Part shown: positions 1 through 6,971 of the stretch, piece by piece
Numbering within the stretch: the first letter of the stretch is position 1
How the letters are laid out: every line of letters begins with the position of its first letter
Assembly: GCF_025336525.1 (NCBI RefSeq)
Contig: NZ_JAOCZP010000004.1
Coordinates: 62,001-126,000, forward strand
DNA from: Chelativorans salis
Lineage (GTDB): Bacteria; Pseudomonadota; Alphaproteobacteria; Rhizobiales; Rhizobiaceae
DNA length: 64,000 nucleotides
Direction: 5' to 3'
Program-made: the position numbers and the translations under genes
Notes under the pieces: model-generated
What the model saw: the letters and a program-made list of their open reading frames with translations, nothing else
What the model was told of the DNA's origin: nothing
Databases searched by the model: none

Positions 1-280
1 TATGCACGTCGGTCGGAATGCCACGGCCGTTGTCGGTCACCGTGCAGGAGCCGTCGGGGTTGAGCGCAACGGTCACGAGCGTGGCATGGCCGGCCAGCGC
101 CTCGTCGATGGCGTTGTCCACCACCTCGTAGACCATGTGATGCAGGCCGGAGCCGTCGTCCGTGTCGCCGATATACATGCCGGGGCGCTTGCGGACTGCA
201 TCCAAGCCTTTGAGAACCTTGATGGATTCGGCACCGTACTCTGCCGGTTCGCCGGGGAGGATTTCAGGCGTGTCGCTCAT
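1..280 (-). CDS. gyrB: DNA gyrase subunit B, N-terminal part (cut by window edge)
   Basis: The reverse strand from the ATG at 280 to the window edge encodes about 93 residues of the GyrB N-terminus. GyrB is the ATPase half of the gyrase that supercoils DNA. The GHKL ATP-binding motifs are visible: [10 protein letters not shown], whose Asn coordinates Mg-ATP, and DNGRGIP. The segment [20 protein letters not shown] is typical of GyrB/ParE. The acidic N-terminus ([19 protein letters not shown]) fits alphaproteobacterial GyrB better than ParE, though ParE cannot be fully excluded from a fragment. The upstream 216 bp hold a short hairpin at 347-363 and no gene. The rest of the protein lies outside the window. 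Confidence 0.9.
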   Translation of the reverse strand, partial: MSDTPEILPGEPAEYGAESIKVLKGLDAVRKRPGMYIGDTDDGSGLHHMVYEVVDNAIDEALAGHATLVTVALNPDGSCTVTDNGRGIPTDVH

Positions 281-496
281 CAAATGCTTTCGTTAAGGGA
301 GCGCCGTGGAAGGCGCCTGGAAATGCCGCGAATCAACGGCTGTTATCGCCTAAGATATAGGCGTTTCAATGGATTTTTCCAAGTTTAGCCGGCCTACGAG
401 GCTGGGGATGAAAAGCCGCCTCACGGGCCTTTGCCTTTGGCGGAAAAGGCGATTATGAAGCCCGGTAACAGGGACAAAGCAAAAGACCGAGGCATC

Positions 497-1468
497 ATGG
501 CCACCATCAGCCAGAGACCCAAGCTCGTCACCGTGTTCGGCGGCTCCGGATTCGTCGGCCGCCACGTGGTGCAGGCGCTGACGCGGCGCGGCTACCGGGT
601 GCGCGTCGCCTGCCGCAATCCGAACACGGCGGTGCACGTGCAGCCCCTCGGCAATATGGGCCAGGTGCACACGGTGCAGGCCAATCTGCGCTACCGCTGG
701 TCGATCGACCGCGCGGTGGAGGGAGCCGACCACGTCATCAATCTCGTCGGCATCCTCTACGAATCCGGCCGCCAACGCTTCGACGCGGTGCAGAATTTCG
801 GCGCCCGCGCGGTGGCGGAGGCCGCGCGCGCCGCCGGCGCCGGCCTCACCCAGGCCTCGGCCATCGGCGCCGACCTCAATTCGCCCGCGGCCTACGGCCG
901 CACCAAGGCCGAGGGCGAACAGGCGGTTCTGGAGACGGTGAAGAACGCCAACATCATCCGCCCCTCCATCATCTTCGGGCCGGAAGACTCCTTCTTCAAC
1001 CGCTTCGCCGGCATGGCGCGCTTCTCGCCTTTCCTGCCACTCATCGGCGGCGGGCATACGAAGTTTCAGCTCGTCTATGTGGGCGATGTGGCGGAAGCCT
1101 ATGCGCGGGCCGTTGACGGCGCGCTCAAGCCGGGCGTAACCTATGAACTGGGCGGGCCGCAGGTGCTGACCTTCCGTGAATGCATGGAAGAGATGCTCGA
1201 GGTCATCAACCGCAAGCGGCTTCTCGTTTCCATCCCCTGGCCGATCGCCCGTCTGCAGGGCCGCATTCTGGGCATGCTGCCGAAGCCGCTGATCACGCTC
1301 GACCAGGTGCGCATGCTCGAAGTGGACAATGTGGTCTCGGAGGAAGCCAAGGAGCGCGGGCACACGCTGGAAGGGCTCGGCATCGCCCGGCATTCCATCC
1401 ACGCCATCCTGCCCACCTATCTGTGGACCTACCGGCCGGCCGGACAATTCACGCTGCCGCAGGCCTGA
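497..1468 (+). CDS. Complex I NDUFA9-like NAD(P)-binding epimerase/dehydratase family protein
   Basis: This 323-residue protein belongs to the extended short-chain dehydrogenase (NAD-dependent epimerase) family and resembles the NDUFA9/39-kDa subunit associated with complex I. A Rossmann nucleotide-binding motif, VFGGSGFVGRHVV, opens the protein. The segment AAYGRTKAEGEQAV carries the Tyr-x-x-x-Lys pair, and IIRPSIIFGPEDSFFNRF is characteristic of the NDUFA9 group. The ATG at 497 was preferred over an in-frame TTG 22 codons upstream because the Rossmann fold starts soon after it. In alphaproteobacteria such proteins may support quinone biosynthesis or complex I assembly; the exact role here is inferred. 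The next gene starts 120 bp downstream on the same strand. Confidence 0.8.
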   Translation: MATISQRPKLVTVFGGSGFVGRHVVQALTRRGYRVRVACRNPNTAVHVQPLGNMGQVHTVQANLRYRWSIDRAVEGADHVINLVGILYESGRQRFDAVQNFGARAVAEAARAAGAGLTQASAIGADLNSPAAYGRTKAEGEQAVLETVKNANIIRPSIIFGPEDSFFNRFAGMARFSPFLPLIGGGHTKFQLVYVGDVAEAYARAVDGALKPGVTYELGGPQVLTFRECMEEMLEVINRKRLLVSIPWPIARLQGRILGMLPKPLITLDQVRMLEVDNVVSEEAKERGHTLEGLGIARHSIHAILPTYLWTYRPAGQFTLPQA

Positions 1469-1588
1469 AAGTCCTTGTGAAAATGGATCAGGCCGAGGCG
1501 AAGATGACGATTTTCGAGCACCGGAGAGCAGGAAATCGCCATTTGCAGGCCGGCCTCATTCAATTTTCAAAAGTGCTCTGAGGCGAGA

Positions 1589-2365
1589 TTGGACGCGCTG
1601 GCCAACCTCCTGCCGGAGGGTCTCGGCGCCGCGGCAGGGCTCGTCCTCGTCGTTGCCAGCTTCTTCACCTCTGCGCTGACCGCCGTCTTCGGGATCGGCG
1701 GCGGGGTGGCGATGTTGGCGCTGCTCGGGCTCTTCATCCCCGTCGCAGCCCTCATCCCGGTGCATGGGCTCATCCAGCTCGGTTCCAACACCGGGCGGGC
1801 GTGGCACCAGCGGACGCATATCGTACGCGGCATCGCAGTGCCGTTTATCGCGGGAAGCGTGGCGGGTGCCGTCGTCGGCGCCTTTTTCGTCGTCCAGCTT
1901 CCCGATGCGGTGCTGAAGCTTGCGCTCGGCCTCTTCGTGATCGCCGTCACCTGGACGAAGATACCGGGGGTGGCCCAGATCGGCCATGCGGGGCTTGTGG
2001 CGGGCAGCGCGGTGCTCGCGCTCCTGAGCATGTTCTTCGGCGCCACCGGGCCGCTGTTTGCCGCCGCCTTCTCGCAGATCATCACCGATGACCGCAAGGC
2101 CCTGATCGCCACCCAGGCCGCCGGCATGACGATCCAGCACGCGCTCAAGGTGGTTGCCTTCTCAGTCGCCGGCTTCGCCTTTGCGCAGTGGCTGCCCTTC
2201 ATCGTCGTGATGATCGCCTCGGGCTATCTCGGAACCCTTTACGGCACCCGGCTCCTGGAAAAATTCCCCGAGGAAAGCTTCCGCCGCTGGTTTCGCATCG
2301 GCCTCACGCTGCTGGCACTGGATCTGGTACGGCGCGGGATGGTGGGACTAATCCCTGCCCTTTGA
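1589..2365 (+). CDS. TauE/SafE-family membrane permease (sulfite/organosulfonate exporter family)
   Basis: A 258-residue, strongly hydrophobic protein with about seven to eight membrane segments. It has the repeated architecture of the TauE/SafE (DUF81) family, with a Gly-rich stretch FGIGGGVAMLALLG in the first repeat and SMFFGATGPLFAA in the second. Family members move sulfite, sulfoacetate or other small anions across the inner membrane; the substrate cannot be told from sequence. No ATG lies near the N-terminus, and the only start that gives a complete first helix is TTG at 1589, with AGGCGAG close upstream. It converges on the ketosynthase gene with an 11-bp gap. Its presence in the same window as sulfate assimilation genes is not evidence of a link, since they are 40 kb apart. 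Confidence 0.82.
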   Translation: MDALANLLPEGLGAAAGLVLVVASFFTSALTAVFGIGGGVAMLALLGLFIPVAALIPVHGLIQLGSNTGRAWHQRTHIVRGIAVPFIAGSVAGAVVGAFFVVQLPDAVLKLALGLFVIAVTWTKIPGVAQIGHAGLVAGSAVLALLSMFFGATGPLFAAAFSQIITDDRKALIATQAAGMTIQHALKVVAFSVAGFAFAQWLPFIVVMIASGYLGTLYGTRLLEKFPEESFRRWFRIGLTLLALDLVRRGMVGLIPAL

Positions 2366-2376
2366 GGGAAGCGCGT

Positions 2377-3591
2377 TCAGCCTATCTCGCGCACGGCGAC
2401 GACAGCATTGGTGCCGCCGAAGGCAAAGCCGTTGCTGATGGCGGCGCGCACGGGGCGCCGGCGTGCCTCGTTGGGCGTCACGTCGAGATCGCAGTCGGGG
2501 TCCGGCGCGCTGTAGTTGGCCGTCGGCGGCACGAGGCCCTCGCGCACGGCATTGACACAGGCGATCAGCTCGATAGCGCCGGACGCGCCGAGGCAGTGGC
2601 CATGCATGGATTTGGTCGAGGAAACGGAGAGGGTCCGTGCGTGGGCGCCGAAGACGCGCTTGATGGCTTCGGTCTCCAGCCGATCGTTAGCCTTGGTTCC
2701 GGTGCCGTGGGCATTGACGTAAGCGACCTCCTCCGCCGCGAGCCCGGCCTCGGTGAGGCACGCCTGCATCGCCCGCACTGGCCCTTCGAGGGTGGGCGCG
2801 ACGATATCGGCGGCATCCGCCGACATGCCGACGCCGGCCAGCTCCGCGAGGATCGGTGCGCCACGCGCCCGTGCGTGGTCGAGCGTCTCCAGAACGGCGA
2901 TGCCGGCGCCTTCGCCCAGCACCAAACCCTTGCGGCCGTCCGCAAAGGGGCGGCAGGTGTCTGGCGCCAATACGCGCAGGGCCTCCCATCCTTTCATGAC
3001 GCCATAGACCAGTGGCGCATCCGCACCGCCGGCCAGCATGACGTCGGCACGGCCGAGGCGGAGCTGATCTACCGCTGCGGCGATGGCATGGTTGGAGGAC
3101 GCGCAGGCGGAAGTGACTCCGAAGACGGGGCCGGTTAGCCCGTGCACCATCGAAACCTGGCCCGCCGCCGCGCCCGGCATGACGCGCGGCACGGTGAAGA
3201 TGTCGGTGCGGCTTCTTCCCTCCAGCAGGATGGCGCGGTAGCTCTCCTCGATGGAATGCCATCCGCACACACCGACGCCGACGACAGCGCCGACACGATG
3301 GGCGTTACCGCCGTCGACTGTCAGCGCCGACTGCGCCAGCGCTTCCTTCGCGGCGATGACCGCCAGCAGGCTGTACCGGTCCATGGTCACCAGGCGCTTG
3401 TGCTCGATGCCGTGCTCCGGCAGAGCCTTTATCTCGGCGCCGATCTTGATCTTCACTTCGTGCAGGTCGGCGTTCTCTATCGGGCCTATCGCCGCGCGAC
3501 CCTCGCACATCGATTGCCAGATGGCGCCGGCATCGGTGCCCAGCGAGCAGATGCCGCCGAGCCCGGTTATGACGATGCGTGGCGCCGGCAT
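2377..3591 (-). CDS. NodE-like beta-ketoacyl-ACP synthase (KAS II type)
   Basis: A 404-residue condensing enzyme of the FabF/NodE family, which elongates acyl chains on an acyl carrier protein by decarboxylative Claisen condensation. The triad is complete: Cys163 in SACASSNHA, His295 in [12 protein letters not shown], and Lys327/His332 in [17 protein letters not shown]. Several stretches resemble nodulation protein NodE rather than housekeeping FabF: the opening [15 protein letters not shown], the segment [26 protein letters not shown], and the His-rich STKSMHGHC. The start at 3591 lies 2 bp downstream of the stop of a NodF-like carrier protein, so the two are probably co-transcribed and co-translated. 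No other nod genes are nearby. It could make an unusual lipid or Lipid A acyl chain instead of a Nod factor. Confidence 0.88.
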   Translation of the reverse strand: MPAPRIVITGLGGICSLGTDAGAIWQSMCEGRAAIGPIENADLHEVKIKIGAEIKALPEHGIEHKRLVTMDRYSLLAVIAAKEALAQSALTVDGGNAHRVGAVVGVGVCGWHSIEESYRAILLEGRSRTDIFTVPRVMPGAAAGQVSMVHGLTGPVFGVTSACASSNHAIAAAVDQLRLGRADVMLAGGADAPLVYGVMKGWEALRVLAPDTCRPFADGRKGLVLGEGAGIAVLETLDHARARGAPILAELAGVGMSADAADIVAPTLEGPVRAMQACLTEAGLAAEEVAYVNAHGTGTKANDRLETEAIKRVFGAHARTLSVSSTKSMHGHCLGASGAIELIACVNAVREGLVPPTANYSAPDPDCDLDVTPNEARRRPVRAAISNGFAFGGTNAVVAVREIG

Positions 3592-3593
3592 GA

Positions 3594-3869
3594 TCAGGAT
3601 TTAGTAGCCACCAGCGCCCGCACGGCCGCCACGATATCGCTTACCGTGCTGAGGTTCTCCCAGGCATCGGCCGTGTTCATGTCGATCTCGATGCCGAACT
3701 CCTCCTCCAGATCGAAGATAATCTCGGTCAACTCCAGCGAATGGATACCGAGGTCATTGAGCGGCGTGGCGAGGGTGATGCCGGAGGTGTCGCCCTCGGC
3801 ATGAGCCTTAATCTTGGCGAGAATGCTCTCTCCCAAGGCGTCCCGTTGCTGCTGGTCAGACGTGTCCAT
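3594..3869 (-). CDS. NodF-like acyl carrier protein with HSL instead of DSL
   Basis: A 91-residue acidic acyl carrier protein. The helix-II region reads [19 protein letters not shown], and the C-terminal half ([21 protein letters not shown]) closely recalls NodF. The phosphopantetheine serine is Ser44. The residue before it is His, where carrier proteins almost always have Asp (DSL). I checked this codon on the reverse complement: it reads CAT. A GGAGGGGAGA ribosome-binding site precedes the ATG at 3869. The gene is immediately upstream of the ketosynthase. In family terms the pair would build a specialised acyl chain. Whether Ser44 is modified by the housekeeping AcpS or a dedicated transferase is unknown. 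Confidence 0.85.
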   Translation of the reverse strand: MDTSDQQQRDALGESILAKIKAHAEGDTSGITLATPLNDLGIHSLELTEIIFDLEEEFGIEIDMNTADAWENLSTVSDIVAAVRALVATKS

Positions 3870-3994
3870 GGGTCTCCCCTCCAGGGTTAGACATCAGCCG
3901 CCCCGCCGGCCGCTCTCATTGCGAACCGGCTGGTGGGATTCGGTCTTCGCCCTTCTGCCGAATAAGACCCCAATCCAGGCGGAGCGACAAGCCC

Positions 3995-4495
3995 CTATCG
4001 CTCACTGCCATTAACGAAGATGGTTACGACGTTTTCCTCGCCGAACTCCACCGCCACTATGTCGCGCAGCATGATCGAGCGCGAATCGACGGCATGGTAG
4101 AACATGGCGCTGCCTTCGATCGATTCCCGCAGCGCCTCTATCTCTTCCCTGTGCTCGTCGATCGCCTCGCCTATCGGCCCGGTCTCCGTATCCTCTGGCA
4201 GGAACACGATCTCCAACGTGTCGAGGCTGAAGGTCTTGCGCACGCTCTCCGCGCTCGAAAGCGTGTTCTCGATCGCCGCCACGACGCGCTCGGCTTCCTC
4301 CTCGTTCGCCGCCTCCTCCGTCTTCACGTCGGAACCGATGATGGCGTCGATCGCCCCCTCGCTTTCGAGCCCCTGGGCAAGCAGCGGCGGATTGGCGAGC
4401 GGCGCGATCAGGAACATGAGCGCTACCAGGAATGGCAGTGCCCTTTCCAGGGGCGTCGCCGAAGCCGCGGGACCGGCTATTCCCATAACATGCAT
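3995..4495 (-). CDS. Secreted hypothetical protein
   Basis: A 166-residue protein I do not recognise. It starts with a hydrophobic segment (FLVALMFLIAPLANPPLLAQG) that looks like a signal peptide with cleavage near LAQG. The mature part is acidic and partly helical, rich in Glu and Ala (EEAANEEEAERVVAAIENTL), with no Cys and no transmembrane segment. The ATG at 4495 has an AAGGAG box seven bases upstream; an in-frame TTG one codon earlier is less well spaced. The protein likely acts in the periplasm or outside the cell. It lies about 125 bp upstream of the NodF-like gene on the same strand and may be transcribed with it, but nothing else ties the two. A perfect 8-bp inverted repeat lies upstream at 4548-4574. 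Confidence 0.65.
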   Translation of the reverse strand: MHVMGIAGPAASATPLERALPFLVALMFLIAPLANPPLLAQGLESEGAIDAIIGSDVKTEEAANEEEAERVVAAIENTLSSAESVRKTFSLDTLEIVFLPEDTETGPIGEAIDEHREEIEALRESIEGSAMFYHAVDSRSIMLRDIVAVEFGEENVVTIFVNGSER

Positions 4496-4547
4496 CAATT
4501 ATCTCCTTGCTGTTGGCAATGGCTAACGGCCATACCCGCAACGACCG

Positions 4548-4574
4548 GCATATGGGCAGTGTTCCACCATATGC
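4548..4574. promoter_or_regulatory. 8-bp perfect inverted repeat (operator-like)
   Basis: GCATATGG at 4548-4555 and CCATATGC at 4567-4574 are exact reverse complements with an 11-bp spacer. The site lies about 50 bp upstream of the start of the secreted-protein gene (reverse strand) and just after the end of the sugar kinase gene. No T-tract follows on either strand, so an operator seems likelier than a terminator. The binding protein is unknown. Confidence 0.4.
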
Positions 4575-4604
4575 AAAGGGCAGACCTTGATCTCATCCTG
4601 CCGA

Positions 4605-5216
4605 TCACAGGACCATGTCGGCCTTGCGGCGCCGGCTCATCACCCGGTCGGCGTTCGGAAGGTCGTTCGTCTCCACCCAGCGGCGTGCAGCCTCTGCGGC
4701 CCGGCCGTGGCCATGCCAGCGGGCGAGAAGACGGCGTTCGAGCTCAGCACGCGGAACGTCCAGATACGCTGTAAGGTCGAACAGCCCGCTAAGTTCCGCC
4801 CATGGCCGCTCGTCGAGCAGCAGATAGTTTCCCTCCACCAGAATTATGCCCGTATCCGCCTCTATAATCGCCGCGGCCGCGCGCGAAAGCTCCATGTTAC
4901 GGTCGAACAGCGGAATGGCAACCTCCGGCTCGCGCGCCCGGAGGCGTTCCAGGAGGGTGCGGAAGCCGGCGAAATCGAACGTCTCCGGCGCACCCTTACG
5001 GCTGGCGAGACCACGCGCCTTCAAAACCGCGTCGTCATAATGGAAACCGTCCATCGGCACTACGGCCGCCGTCGCGCCGCGCCTGTGAAGCGTCTCGGCG
5101 ACGGTGGCGGCCATAGTGGATTTGCCCGATCCCGGCGGTCCGGCGACGGCGACCATGAGGCGCGGCGCCGTTTCCGCGCGCTCCAGGATGGCATCTACGA
5201 GGCTGGTGTTGTCCAT
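4605..5216 (-). CDS. P-loop sugar/nucleoside kinase-like protein (FrcK/uridine kinase-like)
   Basis: A 203-residue P-loop kinase of the phosphoribulokinase/uridine kinase class. The Walker A motif AGPPGSGKSTMAATVAE lies at residues 25-40, followed by PMDGFHYDD and a Walker-B-like ILVEGNYLLLDE. These are typical of FrcK/YggC-type kinases found with sugar transport genes in rhizobia. The ATG at 5216 was chosen because it starts just before the conserved fold; the reading frame extends 44 codons further without homology. It is 13 bp downstream of a D-lyxose isomerase gene, which suggests that it phosphorylates the keto-sugar (for example xylulose or fructose) made by that enzyme. The substrate is inferred from context only. 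Confidence 0.75.
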   Translation of the reverse strand: MDNTSLVDAILERAETAPRLMVAVAGPPGSGKSTMAATVAETLHRRGATAAVVPMDGFHYDDAVLKARGLASRKGAPETFDFAGFRTLLERLRAREPEVAIPLFDRNMELSRAAAAIIEADTGIILVEGNYLLLDERPWAELSGLFDLTAYLDVPRAELERRLLARWHGHGRAAEAARRWVETNDLPNADRVMSRRRKADMVL

Positions 5217-5229
5217 GCCGCCGGGCCGC

Positions 5230-5919
5230 TCAGGCGCCAAGCCACTTGGGATAGTCGGAGACGAGCAGGCGGTAGGGCTCCTCGTCCTCCTCGATCTCGG
5301 AAAAGCGATCAATGGGCTCGGCGAAGATATTGTCGGTGAGGTCGTCATTCACGGTCGAGACCTCGCCGATAAGGACATCCGAGCCTTCGCCCCAGAACTC
5401 ATGCCACACGCCAGGCAGCAGCGTCACGCTCTCACCTGGGGAAAGCCGCAGGATCCCGCCGGCGTCGAATTGGCGGACGATACCGTCCGTAGGGATCGAA
5501 ATCGGCGCTTTCCTGTCGATCGTGCCGTCCGCGTCGGATGCGTAGAGCTGGATGCACAGTGTGCCGCCTCCGCGGTTGATGATGTCCTCTGCCTTCACCA
5601 CGTGGCGGTGCATGGGCGAGATCTGGTCGCGCCGGGAAATCATGATCTTTTCCGCGTAAAGCATGCCGCGCCCCTCCTCCAGGGCCGCTGCGTCGCCATT
5701 GCGCACGGTAAAGAGAAAGAGGCCTTTATTAGGAAAGTCGCCGACGCCATAGTCAGTGATGTCCCAGCCGAGCCTGGCATCGACGATGCCGCCGATCTCA
5801 TCGCGGCGCGCCTTCATGTCGTCCGGCGTCCAATCGGCGAAGGGCGGCAGGGCGTAACCGAACGAGCGAATGAAGCCGGCGCCTTCGCGCAGGATGTCAT
5901 TTACCCTGGACCGTTTCAT
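5230..5919 (-). CDS. D-lyxose ketol-isomerase family protein
   Basis: A 229-residue cupin-fold sugar isomerase of the D-lyxose isomerase family (COG3822). These enzymes interconvert D-lyxose with D-xylulose and D-mannose with D-fructose using a divalent metal. The metal site is visible as PMHRHVVKAEDIINRGGG (His, His and Glu) and the downstream LLPGVWHEFWGEG (His). The length matches the family. The ATG at 5919 has a GGAGGAG box just upstream. The gene leads a probable two-gene operon with the P-loop kinase, giving isomerase then kinase, which is a plausible pentose or hexose entry route. No transporter is adjacent in the window. Confidence 0.87.
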   Translation of the reverse strand: MKRSRVNDILREGAGFIRSFGYALPPFADWTPDDMKARRDEIGGIVDARLGWDITDYGVGDFPNKGLFLFTVRNGDAAALEEGRGMLYAEKIMISRRDQISPMHRHVVKAEDIINRGGGTLCIQLYASDADGTIDRKAPISIPTDGIVRQFDAGGILRLSPGESVTLLPGVWHEFWGEGSDVLIGEVSTVNDDLTDNIFAEPIDRFSEIEEDEEPYRLLVSDYPKWLGA

Positions 5920-6011
5920 CGCAAACTCCTCCTCGCACGGATATCGGCTATCGACGCGCGCGTGGTACAGGAAGCGGGCGCTGCCGCCAAGCCCGCCCGT
6001 ACGGAGCGCCG

Positions 6012-6248
6012 TCAGAACGCCTTGAAGGTCAGCGTGGTGAGCGAGCGGACGATGCCGGGCGTATTGGCAATGTTTTCGTTGATAAATTTGCCGATGTCCA
6101 CGCCGTCATCGACATAAACCTTGAGCAGAAGGTCGTACTCTCCACTGGTGGAATAGAGCTCTGAGGCGATCTCGCGCTTGTAGAGCTCGTCGGCCACCTG
6201 ATAGGTCTTGCCTGGCTCGCAACGCAACTGAACAAAGACGGGTCTCAT
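6012..6248 (-). CDS. Stand-alone Lrp/AsnC ligand-binding (RAM) domain protein
   Basis: A 78-residue protein consisting only of the effector-binding/oligomerisation domain of Lrp/AsnC regulators: it starts MRPVFVQLRCEPGKTYQVAD, contains STSGEYDLLLKVYV, and ends with RSLTTLTFKAF. There is no helix-turn-helix, so it cannot bind DNA in the usual way. Such SARD/RAM-only proteins are known in alphaproteobacteria and may act as small-molecule sensors or form hetero-oligomers with full Lrp proteins. It is divergent from the Fur/Mur gene with a 140-bp shared intergenic region. Function is not established. Confidence 0.8.
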   Translation of the reverse strand: MRPVFVQLRCEPGKTYQVADELYKREIASELYSTSGEYDLLLKVYVDDGVDIGKFINENIANTPGIVRSLTTLTFKAF

Positions 6249-6388
6249 GATGTCCTTCCGACGGGCTTGGCTCCTCGACGGAAGCGAAAGTCGGCTTATC
6301 CCGCGGCTCTGTCAACCGGTCCAATCCGCTGTTGGCACGGCACGGTGCGGCCTTTGCAACGTGTGCTTTCTGAAGCATAGTCCCGGCC

Positions 6389-6814
6389 ATGGGCGAAGCA
6401 GCACAAAACAAGGATTACGAGGAAAGGCTGCGCCGCGCCGGGGTGCGAATCACCCGGCCGCGGCAGGTCATCCTGCGCATCCTCTCGGAGACGGAGGACC
6501 ACCCGGACGCGATGGAAATCTTCAATCGCGCCACGGAAGTTGACCCCAGCATTTCGCTGTCGACGGTCTACCGCACGATGAAGCTCCTGGAGGAGATGGG
6601 GGCGATCCACCGCCATGCCTTCGAGGGCGGGCGCTCGCGCTTCGAGCAGGCGGGCGGCCATCACGACCACCTCATCGACATCGACACCGGCGATGTCATC
6701 GAGTTCCATTCCCGCAAGATCGAGGCGCTGCAGGACGAGATTGCGCGTTCGCTGGGCTACGAGATCGTGCACCACAGGCTGGAGCTCTACGGCAGGAAGC
6801 GGCGCCGGCGCTAG
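6389..6814 (+). CDS. Fur-family metal regulator (Mur-like)
   Basis: A 141-residue Fur-family repressor. The winged helix covers roughly residues 10-80 ([36 protein letters not shown]), and the dimerisation/metal part contains [18 protein letters not shown]. The C-terminal CxxC zinc pairs found in Zur and many Fur proteins are absent, as in the rhizobial manganese regulator Mur, with which it also shares the [12 protein letters not shown] block. The product would repress metal uptake genes when Mn(II) or Fe(II) is plentiful. The start is the ATG at 6389. Whether it senses Mn or Fe cannot be settled from sequence. Confidence 0.85.
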   Translation: MGEAAQNKDYEERLRRAGVRITRPRQVILRILSETEDHPDAMEIFNRATEVDPSISLSTVYRTMKLLEEMGAIHRHAFEGGRSRFEQAGGHHDHLIDIDTGDVIEFHSRKIEALQDEIARSLGYEIVHHRLELYGRKRRRR

Positions 6815-6888
6815 CGCATCGGCCCGAAAACTGGAATCGGTTTTCGGAAAGCACGATGCGCAGATCCAACGACTTACAGCGCCGTGCG
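6814..6888. repeat. Rhizobial palindromic intergenic repeat (GCGCATCG mosaic type)
   Basis: GCGCATCG at 6814-6821 pairs with CGATGCGC at 6854-6861, and inside it CCGAAAAC pairs with GTTTTCGG, forming a nested hairpin of about 48 bases. The flanking CAGATCCAACGACTTACAGC is the usual extension of this family of dispersed repeats seen in many Hyphomicrobiales genomes. It starts at the stop codon of the Fur/Mur gene and may also act as a transcription end. Confidence 0.75.
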
Positions 6889-6971
6889 CCCTAAAAGGAT
6901 GCATGGTGTTGTAAAGAGACACGAATCTAGGGAAAGCGCCTATCTGGCGCGCAAGAGACGGACAAGTATCC

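Noticed and set aside
347..363. CGCCTA-AGATA-TAGGCG hairpin upstream of gyrB as a regulatory RNA
   Set aside because: The stem is only 6 bp and no leader peptide or conserved element is seen around it.
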